Shown: one piece after another, positions 1 through 7,851 of the stretch
Position numbering within the stretch: position 1 is the first letter of the stretch
How the letters are laid out: every line of letters begins with the position of its first letter
Assembly (NCBI GenBank): GCA_964537555.1
Contig: CAZIAD010000031.1
Coordinates: 1-39,843, forward strand
Source: CAYRWR01 sp964537555
GTDB lineage: Bacteria > Spirochaetota > Brevinematia > Brevinematales > CAYRWR01
DNA: 39,843 bases
Direction: 5' to 3'
Made by a program: the position numbers and the translations under genes
The notes under the pieces: generated by a model
Told to the model about the DNA's origin: nothing
What the model saw: the letters and a program-made list of their open reading frames with translations, nothing else
Databases searched by the model: none

Positions 1-38
1 ACTGTTAAGTTTATTTTGTGGAGATCACCGTTAAGTAT

Positions 39-845
39 TTATGTTGAACCACAGTATGTTTTATATAAACTCTGCCATTGCAGAGGATCCAGTTCCTGAG
101 GGCGTTTTCCCGGATCTATTCCCAGAGAAAGTATTTGTTCAGTACTGATTCCCAGCTTTTTCATATTATTGGCCAGGGTCTTGCGCTTTGCTGAAAAAGA
201 CTTTACCAGGAAATCACGGAAAGCATCCTGCCTGATATCTACCTGTTTTTTACTGATAGTGATGACCTGTGAATCTACTGAGGGTGCCGGAAAATAAGCG
301 GAACGCTTAACATCAAACTGGATTTCTATGTCTAAAAAAGTCTGGCTGAGTATACTCATGACCGCGTAAAATTTAGATCCTACCGGGGCGTTCATACGGG
401 AGACGAATTCCTTCTGTAACATTAATACGCCCCGGCTGAACACGGGACTGTTGATGAAGATCTTTATGGCTTCACCAGAAATGGAATAGGGCAGGTTTGA
501 GACAAAAAAATAGTGTTTAGCCTCCAGTACAGACAGGTCCATTTTCAAAAAATCCTGATGATGTAAACTGTCCATCAAAGCAGGTACATATTGTAAAAGA
601 AGAAGAAAGATACCTTTATCGATCTCAATTGCATAGATTTCCTGTCGCTTCATAATGAGGTGGGTCAGCGCTCCCAGGCCGGTACCTACCTCAAATACAG
701 GACTATCCGGAGGAATCAGTTCCATCATCTTATCGGCTGTATTTTTATCGATGAGGTAATTTTGGCCGCGGTTTTTGGATAGCCACAGATTGTTCTGCTG
801 CAGGGCCTTTCTGATAAACTGGGGTGAAAAGGGATTGTACTTCAT
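39..845 (-). CDS. rsmA: 16S rRNA (adenine1518/1519-N6) dimethyltransferase RsmA/KsgA
   Basis: 268 aa, the normal length for the family. It dimethylates two adjacent adenines in the 3' hairpin of 16S rRNA, using SAM, late in small-subunit assembly. Visible motifs are the N-terminal SKNRGQNYLID block, the SAM-binding EVGTGLGALT loop near residue 52, the catalytic NLPYSIS motif near residue 117, and FPAPSVDS and SAKRKTL in the C-terminal half. It lies 63 bp downstream of lpxD on the same strand and is probably co-transcribed. No clear ribosome binding site was identified at the ATG, but the N-terminus fits the family. Assignment is firm. Confidence 0.96.
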   Translation of the reverse strand: MKYNPFSPQFIRKALQQNNLWLSKNRGQNYLIDKNTADKMMELIPPDSPVFEVGTGLGALTHLIMKRQEIYAIEIDKGIFLLLLQYVPALMDSLHHQDFLKMDLSVLEAKHYFFVSNLPYSISGEAIKIFINSPVFSRGVLMLQKEFVSRMNAPVGSKFYAVMSILSQTFLDIEIQFDVKRSAYFPAPSVDSQVITISKKQVDIRQDAFRDFLVKSFSAKRKTLANNMKKLGISTEQILSLGIDPGKRPQELDPLQWQSLYKTYCGST

Positions 846-908
846 GCTATTCCTGAAAAATTTATTACTAGATTCAACGCACCTATAGCTAAATATTGAC
901 CCACATCT

Positions 909-1925
909 TTAATCACAATCAGTTGAATCTTCTTTTTCTGAAAGCTTTCTCAGGGTCTTCAATATCTCCGGTAACCTCTCCTGGGCGGCGTCAATCCGCT
1001 TGGAAAACATCATGTCCCGGGCCGGAGTCCCACGCAGTACACTATGAGAATCTATCTTGTGACGGTCTACCCCCGCCTGGGCCAGAAGGGTGACGTGATC
1101 ACCTATAGTGACATGGTCTGCTATACCTACTTGTCCCAGCACAAAACAATTCTTTCCCATAGTCGAACTTCCGGCTATACCGGACTGTGAGGCAAATATA
1201 CAATTTTCATCAATGGTGACATTATGAGCGATCTGTACCAGATTATCTATCTTTACCCCTTTTTTAATGAGGGTGCTGCCTATAGTAGAGCGGTCAATGG
1301 TGACACAGGAGCCTATTTCCACATCATCCTCTATGATGATATTTCCGATCTGGGGGACTTTGATGTTGCGCCCATCCTGCTGAATGTATCCGAAGCCTTC
1401 ACCCCCTAAGACCGAATTGTGATGTATGATGACATTATCTCCAATGAGAGTATGATCATCTATTTTTACGCCTGCCTTTATAGTGCAGTTTCTTCCTATT
1501 TTTACATCCTGGCCAATAAATACCTGAGGATAGATGCAGGTATTATCCCCAATTACCGCACCTTTCATGATAGAAGTCATGGGCATAATAGTGACATCCC
1601 GGCCTATAAGGGCAGTTTCATCGATATATACCTGGGGATAGACTCCTTTTTCATATTCCTGGTAGGGACTGAATAGCCGGAGCAGCTGTGAAAAGGCTAT
1701 TTTAGGATGAGTGACTCTGATCACAGGTTTACCTGTGTATTCCAGATCAGGGGTAAGGATGAGGGCGGAAACTTCTGAGCCGGCTAATTTATGGAGATTT
1801 TTTTTACTGTCAGCATAGGCTATGGTTCCTTTGAGCTGCTTGTCCAGGTTGGACAAGCCGGAGATCTCCAGGTCGTCCCCTTCCAGACTACCCTGGACCA
1901 GTTGTGCAATTTGGGATAATTTCAT
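909..1925 (-). CDS. lpxD: UDP-3-O-(3-hydroxyacyl)glucosamine N-acyltransferase LpxD
   Basis: 338 aa, typical length. It adds the N-linked hydroxyacyl chain in the third step of lipid A synthesis, in the cytoplasm. An N-terminal uridine-binding domain (about 1-100) is followed by left-handed beta-helix hexapeptide repeats (about 100-300). The diagnostic IHHNSVLGGEGFGY and the catalytic-His block NLVQIAHNV are present, and a C-terminal helix follows. An AAGGAG site (complement of 1933-1938) precedes the ATG. It shows the host makes lipid A or an analogue. It is away from the usual fabZ-lpxA-lpxB cluster and sits upstream of rsmA instead. Confidence 0.95.
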   Translation of the reverse strand: MKLSQIAQLVQGSLEGDDLEISGLSNLDKQLKGTIAYADSKKNLHKLAGSEVSALILTPDLEYTGKPVIRVTHPKIAFSQLLRLFSPYQEYEKGVYPQVYIDETALIGRDVTIMPMTSIMKGAVIGDNTCIYPQVFIGQDVKIGRNCTIKAGVKIDDHTLIGDNVIIHHNSVLGGEGFGYIQQDGRNIKVPQIGNIIIEDDVEIGSCVTIDRSTIGSTLIKKGVKIDNLVQIAHNVTIDENCIFASQSGIAGSSTMGKNCFVLGQVGIADHVTIGDHVTLLAQAGVDRHKIDSHSVLRGTPARDMMFSKRIDAAQERLPEILKTLRKLSEKEDSTDCD

Positions 1926-1948
1926 GGGTATTACTCCTTAATTAATAT

Positions 1949-1977
1949 ATATTATCCTGATTTTTTAAAAGTATCAA
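1949..1977 (-). promoter_or_regulatory. Putative sigma-70 promoter of lpxD-rsmA
   Basis: On the minus strand TTGATA (1972-1977) is separated by 17 bp from TAATAT (1949-1954), about 23 bp upstream of the lpxD start. The match is moderate and the area is AT-rich, so this is a prediction. Confidence 0.4.
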
Positions 1978-2023
1978 GATAGTCCTTGGGATATCAGATC
2001 TCTAAAAAAAAGTATTCCGGATT

Positions 2024-2052
2024 TTGACAAAGCCTGCATTTCAGTGTAAAAT
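2024..2052 (+). promoter_or_regulatory. Sigma-70 promoter of the rpsP operon
   Basis: TTGACA at 2024-2029, a 17-bp spacer, and TAAAAT at 2047-2052. Transcription should begin near 2059, just before the TAGGAG site used by rpsP. The same two hexamers and spacing recur upstream of the CPBP gene at 24428. Confidence 0.85.
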
Positions 2053-2082
2053 TAATGCTAAAACTATCTATAGGAGATTACA

Positions 2083-2340
2083 TTGGCCGTACATATCCGC
2101 TTAATGAGAATGGGCAAGAAAAAAAGACCATATTACCGTGTGGTTGTGAATGACGGACGTATCCAGAGAGATGGTGACTACATTGAATCTTTAGGTTATT
2201 ATCATCCTATTGAAGCTGATGACAAGATTAAGCTGGATATGGATAAGTATAATGAATGGGTGAGCAAAGGTGCTGTAGTTACTCTGGCTGCCAAAAACGT
2301 AGTAAAACGTTATAAAAAACTGGTTCTTAATAAGTCTTAG
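2083..2340 (+). CDS. rpsP: 30S ribosomal protein bS16
   Basis: 85 aa, full length. The N-terminus MAVHIRLMRMGKKKRPYYR is the family signature. The start is a TTG preceded by TAGGAG about 7 nt upstream; no in-frame ATG fits the conserved N-terminus. First gene of the operon rpsP-rimM-trmD-rplS-rnhB. The small KH-domain gene (khpA) usually found between rpsP and rimM is absent: only 14 bp separate them. Confidence 0.97.
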   Translation: MAVHIRLMRMGKKKRPYYRVVVNDGRIQRDGDYIESLGYYHPIEADDKIKLDMDKYNEWVSKGAVVTLAAKNVVKRYKKLVLNKS

Positions 2341-2354
2341 GTGATAATGCTGTA

Positions 2355-2864
2355 ATGAAAGCAATGGTAATTGGAAAATTCCAGAAGGCACACGGACTTA
2401 AGGGTCAGTTGAAGACGGAATTCTACACAGATGATCTGGACGAACTAAACGCTTTCTCAGCATTTTATATCAAAGATCATCGCTCTCCCGGAGGGATGAA
2501 AGAATTTCAGTTTGAAGATATACATGATCAGGGCACTCGGGTAGTCTGTAAGATAGATATCTGTCCTGACAGGAATACCGCAGAGACATTTCAAAATGTT
2601 GAGATCCTGGTAGACGAAGATGAGCTGCCTCAGACTGAGGACGATCAGTTTTATATCAGGGATCTGATGGATTGTCAGGTAGAATACAATAAAGAAGATA
2701 TGGGCCGGGTTTTTAATATTATAGAAGTTGCGGACCAGTATGTGCTGTTCATAAAAACACCTTCAAAGAAAGAGATTGCTCTGCCTTTTGAAGATGAACG
2801 ATTGGAAAAAGTTGATATAGAGAATAAGAAGATTATCTTTAAAAATATCAGCGATTTACTGTAA
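2355..2864 (+). CDS. rimM: 16S rRNA processing protein RimM
   Basis: 169 aa. A 30S-maturation factor that binds bS16/uS19 regions. The N-terminal beta-barrel motif GKFQKAHGLKGQLK is clear, and the C-terminal PRC-barrel contains DDQFYIRDLMDCQVEY and KKEIALPFEDE. The ATG lies 14 bp after the rpsP stop with only a weak AGGTG site. An ATG three codons later is an alternative start. Confidence 0.93.
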   Translation: MKAMVIGKFQKAHGLKGQLKTEFYTDDLDELNAFSAFYIKDHRSPGGMKEFQFEDIHDQGTRVVCKIDICPDRNTAETFQNVEILVDEDELPQTEDDQFYIRDLMDCQVEYNKEDMGRVFNIIEVADQYVLFIKTPSKKEIALPFEDERLEKVDIENKKIIFKNISDLL

Positions 2865-2876
2865 GGGGTGTTGCCC

Positions 2877-3698
2877 TTGCGTTTTCATGTGATAAGTATT
2901 TTTCCTCAAATGATAGAGGATTATTTCAGGCAGGGGATATTATCCCGGGCACTGGAACAGGGGCTGATAGATCTGAATGTGATAGACCTCAAGCCCTATG
3001 CTGGTAATAGTTATAATAAAGTAGATAAACCTATTTACGGATACGGAAAAGGGATGTTGTATCAGGCTCAGGCACTCAAAGATGCCCTGGCTGATATCAG
3101 CAGCAATGAGAGACGGCCAAAAGTGCTTTATCTGAGTCCGGGAGGAAAAGTCCTGGACAATAAAATGGCCCGCCAGCTGGCCCGCGAAGAAGATCTGGTG
3201 CTGATTGCAGCCCGTTATGAAGGAATAGATCAGCGATTTATCGACCTGTATGTGGATGAAGAGGTCTCGATAGGAGACTATGTGCTGACTGGGGGAGAAC
3301 TGCCTGCCCTGGTATTGATAGATGCAGTGAGTAGATTTATCCCCGGATCTATAAAGCAGGAATCCGCAGAAGATGAGAGTTTTGAAAATGGATTGCTGGA
3401 ATATGCCCATTATACTGAACCGGTAGAATGGGAAGGTATGAAAGTACCTGAGGTCCTGAGAAGCGGTGATCATAAGAAAGTGGAAGAGTACCGCAGGTAC
3501 TCCAGTCTGAGAAAGACTTACTTTCAAAGAACGGAACTGTTGTGGGCATTCCAACCGGAATGGAATATGCCTCAGACGCAAAACGAAGTAAAAATATTAA
3601 AGAGTAAAAATACTCAGAGGAAGCAATTCCTCACAATGATACAAAAAATGGCCAAGGAGTGGAAACATGGCAGAAGAAATGGACAAAAACATGGATAA
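2877..3698 (+). CDS. trmD: tRNA (guanine37-N1)-methyltransferase TrmD
   Basis: 273 aa from the chosen TTG. It methylates G37 next to the anticodon to prevent frameshifting. The trefoil-knot SAM site is visible (LSPGGKVLDN, ARYEGIDQRFID, SIGDYVLTGGELPALV). The TTG at 2877 is preferred because it starts MRFHVISIFPQ, like other TrmD proteins, and lies 8 nt after AAGGGG; the in-frame GTG at 2868 overlaps that site. The protein is longer than the usual 230-250 aa: a basic C-terminal tail runs on and overlaps the first 32 nt of rplS. Confidence 0.93.
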   Translation: MRFHVISIFPQMIEDYFRQGILSRALEQGLIDLNVIDLKPYAGNSYNKVDKPIYGYGKGMLYQAQALKDALADISSNERRPKVLYLSPGGKVLDNKMARQLAREEDLVLIAARYEGIDQRFIDLYVDEEVSIGDYVLTGGELPALVLIDAVSRFIPGSIKQESAEDESFENGLLEYAHYTEPVEWEGMKVPEVLRSGDHKKVEEYRRYSSLRKTYFQRTELLWAFQPEWNMPQTQNEVKILKSKNTQRKQFLTMIQKMAKEWKHGRRNGQKHG

Positions 3699-4176
3699 CC
3701 AGGAAGAAACTGTTGCTGAGGAACAGGTAAGTGATGCAGCTGCTGAAGAATCTGCTGCTCCAGCGGAAGCTGTAGAAGCTCCTGCGAAGACTACAGGTCC
3801 TCTTGCAAAAAATACTATGTATGCGATCGAACAGGAGATCCTGGCTGAACAGAATAATGATGGAAAGTTCCCCGAATTCAATGTGGGAGATACCATAAAG
3901 GTGTATGTCAAGATCAGTGAAGGGAACAAAGAGCGTCTCCAGCCTTATGAGGGTGTGGTTATGGGCTTTAAACATGGCGCAAACCGCAAGAGCTTTATTG
4001 TCAGACGTATCAGCTTTGAAGTTGCGGTAGAAAGGGTATTCCCCTTCCATTCACCTTATATCGAAAAGATCGATCTGGTCCGCAGAGGTAGAGTAAGAAG
4101 AGCTAAGCTCTATTACCTCAGAGGCAGATTCGGTAAGGCTGCTAAGATCAGAGAAAAAGTAAACGCACACAAATAA
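3667..4176 (+). CDS. rplS: 50S ribosomal protein bL19 with acidic N-terminal extension
   Basis: 169 aa against a usual 115-125. Residues about 55-169 are a normal bL19 (FNVGDTIKVYVKISEGNKER, GVVMGFKHGANRKSF, VERVFPFHSP, RRGRVRRAKLYYLR). Residues 1-50 are an extra Glu/Ala-rich, low-complexity and probably disordered segment. The ATG follows a good AAGGAGTGG site, so translation probably begins there and not at the internal ATG before YAIEQEILAEQ. The start overlaps the trmD end by 32 nt, suggesting coupling. Confidence 0.95.
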   Translation: MAEEMDKNMDNQEETVAEEQVSDAAAEESAAPAEAVEAPAKTTGPLAKNTMYAIEQEILAEQNNDGKFPEFNVGDTIKVYVKISEGNKERLQPYEGVVMGFKHGANRKSFIVRRISFEVAVERVFPFHSPYIEKIDLVRRGRVRRAKLYYLRGRFGKAAKIREKVNAHK

Positions 4177-4799
4177 TGCGACGGCCAGATAAAGACACAT
4201 TACTCCATTATGAGAGTGCTCTCTGGTCTCAAAATTTTTCAAAAATCGCAGGTATAGATGAAGCAGGACGGGGCCCCATAGCGGGCCCCGTTGTTGCAGC
4301 CTGTGTCATTTTCCAGCCCGGCCATTTCATCGAAGGGGTATGGGATTCCAAAATGATCAGTGCTTCAAAAAGAGAGCAGCATTACACCACGATTATTCAA
4401 AGTGCTCTGGCTTATGGCGTAGGAATAGTAGATCATCTCACTATTGATAAGATCAATATATATGAAGCTTCTAAGCTGGCCATGCTATTGGCCATCCAGG
4501 AATGTAAAATAGAGCCGGATTACCTTCTTATTGATGCCATGAGCCTGGATACTCCCTATCCGGAGCAGCCCCTGATAAAGGGAGATCAGAAGTCTTTTAG
4601 TATCGCGGCTGCCTCTATCGTGGCTAAGGTGACACGGGACCGTATTATGAGGGAATACCATGAGCAGTATCCTATTTATGGCTGGGAGTCTAACAAAGGT
4701 TATCCTACTGCCCAGCACCGGATTGCAGTACTGGAACATGGTTATAGCCCCTATCACAGAAAAAGTTTTAGTGTATCAGATCCCAGGAGGCTGACATGA
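4176..4799 (+). CDS. rnhB: Ribonuclease HII
   Basis: 207 aa. It removes ribonucleotides misincorporated in DNA by cutting RNA-DNA hybrids. The catalytic GIDEAGRGPIAGPV block is near residues 24-38, and LLIDAM, AAASIVAKVTRD and YGWESNKGYPT follow as in the family. It overlaps the rplS stop by one base (TAATG) and the next gene by four (ATGA), so it is translationally coupled. The codons of the catalytic loop form a 9-bp GC stem (4268-4276 with 4283-4291). Confidence 0.96.
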   Translation: MRRPDKDTLLHYESALWSQNFSKIAGIDEAGRGPIAGPVVAACVIFQPGHFIEGVWDSKMISASKREQHYTTIIQSALAYGVGIVDHLTIDKINIYEASKLAMLLAIQECKIEPDYLLIDAMSLDTPYPEQPLIKGDQKSFSIAAASIVAKVTRDRIMREYHEQYPIYGWESNKGYPTAQHRIAVLEHGYSPYHRKSFSVSDPRRLT

Positions 4800-5263
4800 A
4801 GAATCCTTTTGATTTTGAACTGGGGGACCTGAGCCAGTATAAAAGGTACTGGAAACTGGTCAATGATATACTTAAGACCGGCAGATCGGAGGATAGCGAT
4901 ATTCCTGAGATGCCCCGTTCACCAGAGTGGAAGACCCTGAAAGCTTTTAAAGCCTGGCTGGAAAGACAGGATATAATATTACTCCTCCATAATGATATGG
5001 TGCACGATTTCATAGGAATGGTCTGCATGGAGAAGACCCATGTCTCCCTGTGGGTGCTAGACAAGGAGGATCAGGGTAAAGACCTGGGCAAGATCATGTT
5101 TTATCATCTGTTGAACCAGATACAGTACAGTCTGACTCTGGTAGATTATATTACTATAGAGGCAAAGACTGGATCCGGGCATATACTGGAGTCATTGGGC
5201 TGGGAGCTGGATCAGCAAACAGGCCAAAAAACAGCTCTCTATACATTTCCTATCCACAAATAA
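4796..5263 (+). CDS. Unknown protein, possibly GNAT-like
   Basis: 155 aa, starting at an ATGA overlap with rnhB. No family is recognised with certainty. The second half (about 80-150) runs through HVSLWVLDKEDQGKDLGKIMFYHL and then IEAKTGSGHILESLGWEL. That order resembles a GNAT acetyltransferase core with a degenerate acetyl-CoA loop, followed by the common ending in which a residue precedes LGW. No signal peptide or membrane segment. Operon position implies constitutive co-expression with rnhB. Confidence 0.6.
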   Translation: MKNPFDFELGDLSQYKRYWKLVNDILKTGRSEDSDIPEMPRSPEWKTLKAFKAWLERQDIILLLHNDMVHDFIGMVCMEKTHVSLWVLDKEDQGKDLGKIMFYHLLNQIQYSLTLVDYITIEAKTGSGHILESLGWELDQQTGQKTALYTFPIHK

Positions 5264-5337
5264 ATCTCACTAAGAAAAACTTATTAAAATCGCTGTTCTA
5301 CCGATGATTAAAGTGTAGCTAGTCCAAGGAGGCTCAT

Positions 5338-5484
5338 ATGCGTAGAGCAGAAGTGTATATTGAAGATGGAAAGTACTGGGTGATGATCGACGAAGAAGAC
5401 ATACATCTGGAACGGTCATTTAACTCCAATGAAAAGGCCTTTGATTTCTTAAAGGAAGAAGAGATCATCAGACAGACTGCATAA
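5338..5484 (+). CDS. Small unknown protein (48 aa)
   Basis: A 48-residue frame beginning MRRAEVYIEDGKYWVMIDEE and ending EEIIRQTA. The ATG is preceded by an excellent AAGGAGG site 5 nt upstream, and a strong terminator follows 18 bp after the stop, so it looks like a real last gene of the rpsP operon. It is acidic, with no membrane segment; the predicted pattern is a short beta-hairpin followed by a helix (KAFDFLKEEE). No known family recognised. Confidence 0.65.
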   Translation: MRRAEVYIEDGKYWVMIDEEDIHLERSFNSNEKAFDFLKEEEIIRQTA

Positions 5485-5502
5485 ATGGATTTACAGTACA
5501 GT

Positions 5503-5528
5503 ACCGCCCGGATGGGCGGTTTTTTTTT
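5503..5528 (+). terminator. Rho-independent terminator of the rpsP operon
   Basis: A 7-bp stem ACCGCCC / GGGCGGT with loop GGAT (5503-5520) is followed directly by a run of Ts. Confidence 0.95.
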
Positions 5529-5581
5529 ACCTTTTTGTAAAAAATGATTATCTTTATATATATCAAAACGGGGTATGATAC

Positions 5582-6424
5582 ATGAATAATATTGATGCTA
5601 TAAAAATACGCAGGTCGGTCCGGACATTTCAGAAAAAAGAAATAGACTCTTCTCTCATCCAAAAAATCACGGAGTATCTTGAGGTCAGAGAGCATCTGAG
5701 GGGACCCTTTAGGCAGGAGATTATGATTCAATATATCCCCGGTACTAATGACCATCTGGAGTCGGGACAAAAAATAGGGACCTATGGCTTCATCAAGAAT
5801 GCTCAAGCCTATATAGCCGGGTCTTGTGAAAATGATATTCAGGCTCTGACGGATATGGGATATGTAATGGAAAAGATGATACTCTGGCTGACCGCCCAGG
5901 GTTTAGGTACCTGTTGGCTGGGAGGGACATTTAATAGACAGATCTTTGCCCGATTAGTGGACAATACTAAGGGCAGGATCATACCGGCTGTCAGTCCTCT
6001 GGGTTATATTGAGGAGAAGCAACGTTTCTTTGAAAGGACTACCCGGCGAGCCATCAATGCGGACAACAAAAAAAGCTGGAAAGACCTGTTTTTTGTTAAT
6101 GAATTTGATTCCCCCCTCGATGAAGATTCCGCCGGAATGTGGGCTATACCCCTGGAAATGCTGAGACTGGGCCCATCCGCTTCCAATAAACAAGCCTGGA
6201 GAGTAATCCTTCAGGATAATCGTCTGCACCTTTATCTCAATGAGTCTCCGGGCTATAACCATGCCCTGGGATATGAGATAAAGCGCCTGGATATGGGGAT
6301 CGCTATGTGTCATCTGGAGCTGTCCGCCATGGAAATGGGCATGAAGACTAAATGGATATTTTCAGAGCCGAAAATAGTAAAACACAGGCCGGAATTAAAG
6401 TATATTGCCACACTCTCAATTTAA
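5582..6424 (+). CDS. Nitroreductase-superfamily protein (TM1586-like)
   Basis: 280 aa. The N-terminus NNIDAIKIRRSVRTFQKKEI is the typical nitroreductase opening, with Arg residues that bind FMN phosphate. MGYVMEKMILWLTAQGLGTCWLGG is the central helix and loop, and LRLGPSASNKQAWRVIL comes late in the chain. Having this S-x-N block in the C-terminal half is the TM1586_NiRdase arrangement, a fused two-lobe form. Likely an FMN-dependent cytoplasmic oxidoreductase; substrate unknown. It is separated from the upstream operon by a terminator and ends 8 bp from a convergent gene. Confidence 0.85.
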   Translation: MNNIDAIKIRRSVRTFQKKEIDSSLIQKITEYLEVREHLRGPFRQEIMIQYIPGTNDHLESGQKIGTYGFIKNAQAYIAGSCENDIQALTDMGYVMEKMILWLTAQGLGTCWLGGTFNRQIFARLVDNTKGRIIPAVSPLGYIEEKQRFFERTTRRAINADNKKSWKDLFFVNEFDSPLDEDSAGMWAIPLEMLRLGPSASNKQAWRVILQDNRLHLYLNESPGYNHALGYEIKRLDMGIAMCHLELSAMEMGMKTKWIFSEPKIVKHRPELKYIATLSI

Positions 6425-6432
6425 AAATCGGG

Positions 6433-6957
6433 TTAGTTATTTATACTTTTCTGCAAGTAGGTGATCACAGCTTTTTTGTAGACAGGAAAGGTAATATTAA
6501 ATTGAATATCACTCATGGTATTGATCTGTTCTGACATGGCATCGATAGACTTAAGGGATAACATCTTTTCCATAATACTGCGAAGCTGTTCAGACTCCTG
6601 GGGAGTACTGTTAATGTGTTTCAGGACCAGGTCTATAGCAGCTGCTTTGGTCTGAGTACTGCTGTTTTTATACTCCCGGGCAGCATTCCGGACCTGTTCC
6701 GCAGTGACCGCCTCTATTACTTTGATCAGGCTCTGAGTGACCGCCCGGGCATTATCAGGGCCACCCAGTAATTCTGAAGGGATATTTAGAACAGAAGCAG
6801 GAGGCTGGGGCCGTCTCAGACTGGTTCGCAGTATGATAAATCCCAACATAGCAAAGATAGCTATGATAAATAATACAGTATACTTCTTTTGACGGGCATG
6901 GGCCGCTTTGATCTCATCCATGCGCAGCTTGTTTTGTTGTGCTTTATTGTTTTCCAT
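6433..6957 (-). CDS. Single-pass membrane protein of unknown function
   Basis: 174 aa. A charged N-terminal stretch (1-25) is followed by one hydrophobic segment (about 27-43), then an alpha-helical domain rich in Ala, Glu and Gln. No family recognised. The ATG has no ribosome binding site; instead TATAAT lies 6 nt upstream (6964-6969, minus strand), which would place the transcription start at or next to the ATG. Confidence 0.75.
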   Translation of the reverse strand: MENNKAQQNKLRMDEIKAAHARQKKYTVLFIIAIFAMLGFIILRTSLRRPQPPASVLNIPSELLGGPDNARAVTQSLIKVIEAVTAEQVRNAAREYKNSSTQTKAAAIDLVLKHINSTPQESEQLRSIMEKMLSLKSIDAMSEQINTMSDIQFNITFPVYKKAVITYLQKSINN

Positions 6958-6963
6958 AAAAGT

Positions 6964-6992
6964 ATTATAAGCTAAAAAGAGAGTTTTGGAAA
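6964..6992 (-). promoter_or_regulatory. Promoter giving a possibly leaderless transcript
   Basis: On the minus strand a weak TTTCCA -35 (6987-6992), 17 bp, and a perfect TATAAT -10 (6964-6969) lie immediately before the ATG at 6957. Confidence 0.45.
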
Positions 6993-7098
6993 GTTTGAAG
7001 CCTGAATAATCCTAAGCAGAATGTGAGCATACAGCTTTCTAAAAGAAATATATACATTCTTAACAGATTAACATAAACAGGATTTTAAAAAAAAGGAT

Positions 7099-7851
7099 TC
7101 ATAGGAGTATCTTCTGTCTATGTTTAAAATAACAGGGCTGCATAAGATCAATCTGAATCTTGTCAAAATCTGCGGCGATGTCTTCAATACTGTGGGCGTC
7201 AGAACCTATAGTGATATGTTTCCCCCCCGTTGTTATATACCACTTCAGAATATTTTGACTGGGGTAGTATTCAGTATAGGCTTTTCTGAGCGGGGAGGTA
7301 TTGACCTCCAGGCAGATGTCTTTGCTGATTAAAAGAGAGAGAATCTCCTGGATCAGGGAAACCGGTTCGTAAGTGCACTGCAAGTATCTCTTGGGGAAAT
7401 CAATATGGGCCAGGCTGTCAAACATCCCGTTCTGACAGGCTTTGAGGGTCTCCTGGTAATGTGCCAAAAACAATTCCTCTGTAGTATGTGCCTTCTGGTA
7501 AGACTGGTCTCCTATCCAGGATGAGCCGATCCAGTGCACACTCCCCAGTATATAATCAAAACCCAGGCGGTTCATTTTCTCCAGCTCCCGGGGATACAGG
7601 TGGGGTTCTGAAAATTCCAGGCCTTTCAGGATGATGAGCCGGCCTTCATACATTTCCCTGGCCTGGTCGATCTGCCGGGTGTACAGTTCATAATCAAAAA
7701 ATTGGTAACCATAGTCTTTGGGGTTCATATCAAAGTGTTCAGTAAAGCATACGGCATCCAGACCCCGGTCAATGGCTGAACGGCACATTGCTTCAATAGA
7801 GTCTTTTCCATCACAGGAGATAGTAGAGTGAATATGGGTGTCGATCTTCAC
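7099..7851 (-). CDS. PHP-domain phosphoesterase, histidinol-phosphatase-like
   Basis: 250 aa. Metal ligands of the PHP fold are visible in order: THIHST (residues 4-9), FTEHFD, GLEFSE, GSVHW, LAHIDFPKRY and GSDAHS. This set matches HisJ/HisK-type histidinol-phosphate phosphatases, but no other his gene is nearby, so the substrate is open. It overlaps the upstream Nudix gene by 4 nt (ATGA), meaning the two are translationally coupled. Confidence 0.9.
   Translation of the reverse strand: MKIDTHIHSTISCDGKDSIEAMCRSAIDRGLDAVCFTEHFDMNPKDYGYQFFDYELYTRQIDQAREMYEGRLIILKGLEFSEPHLYPRELEKMNRLGFDYILGSVHWIGSSWIGDQSYQKAHTTEELFLAHYQETLKACQNGMFDSLAHIDFPKRYLQCTYEPVSLIQEILSLLISKDICLEVNTSPLRKAYTEYYPSQNILKWYITTGGKHITIGSDAHSIEDIAADFDKIQIDLMQPCYFKHRQKILL

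Noticed and set aside
4268..4291. Intragenic terminator in rnhB
   Set aside because: A strong stem but no T-run follows, and it encodes the conserved catalytic loop.
7120..7332. Plus-strand frame opposite the PHP gene and similar antisense frames elsewhere
   Set aside because: Shadows of well-supported genes, without start signals or recognisable domains.
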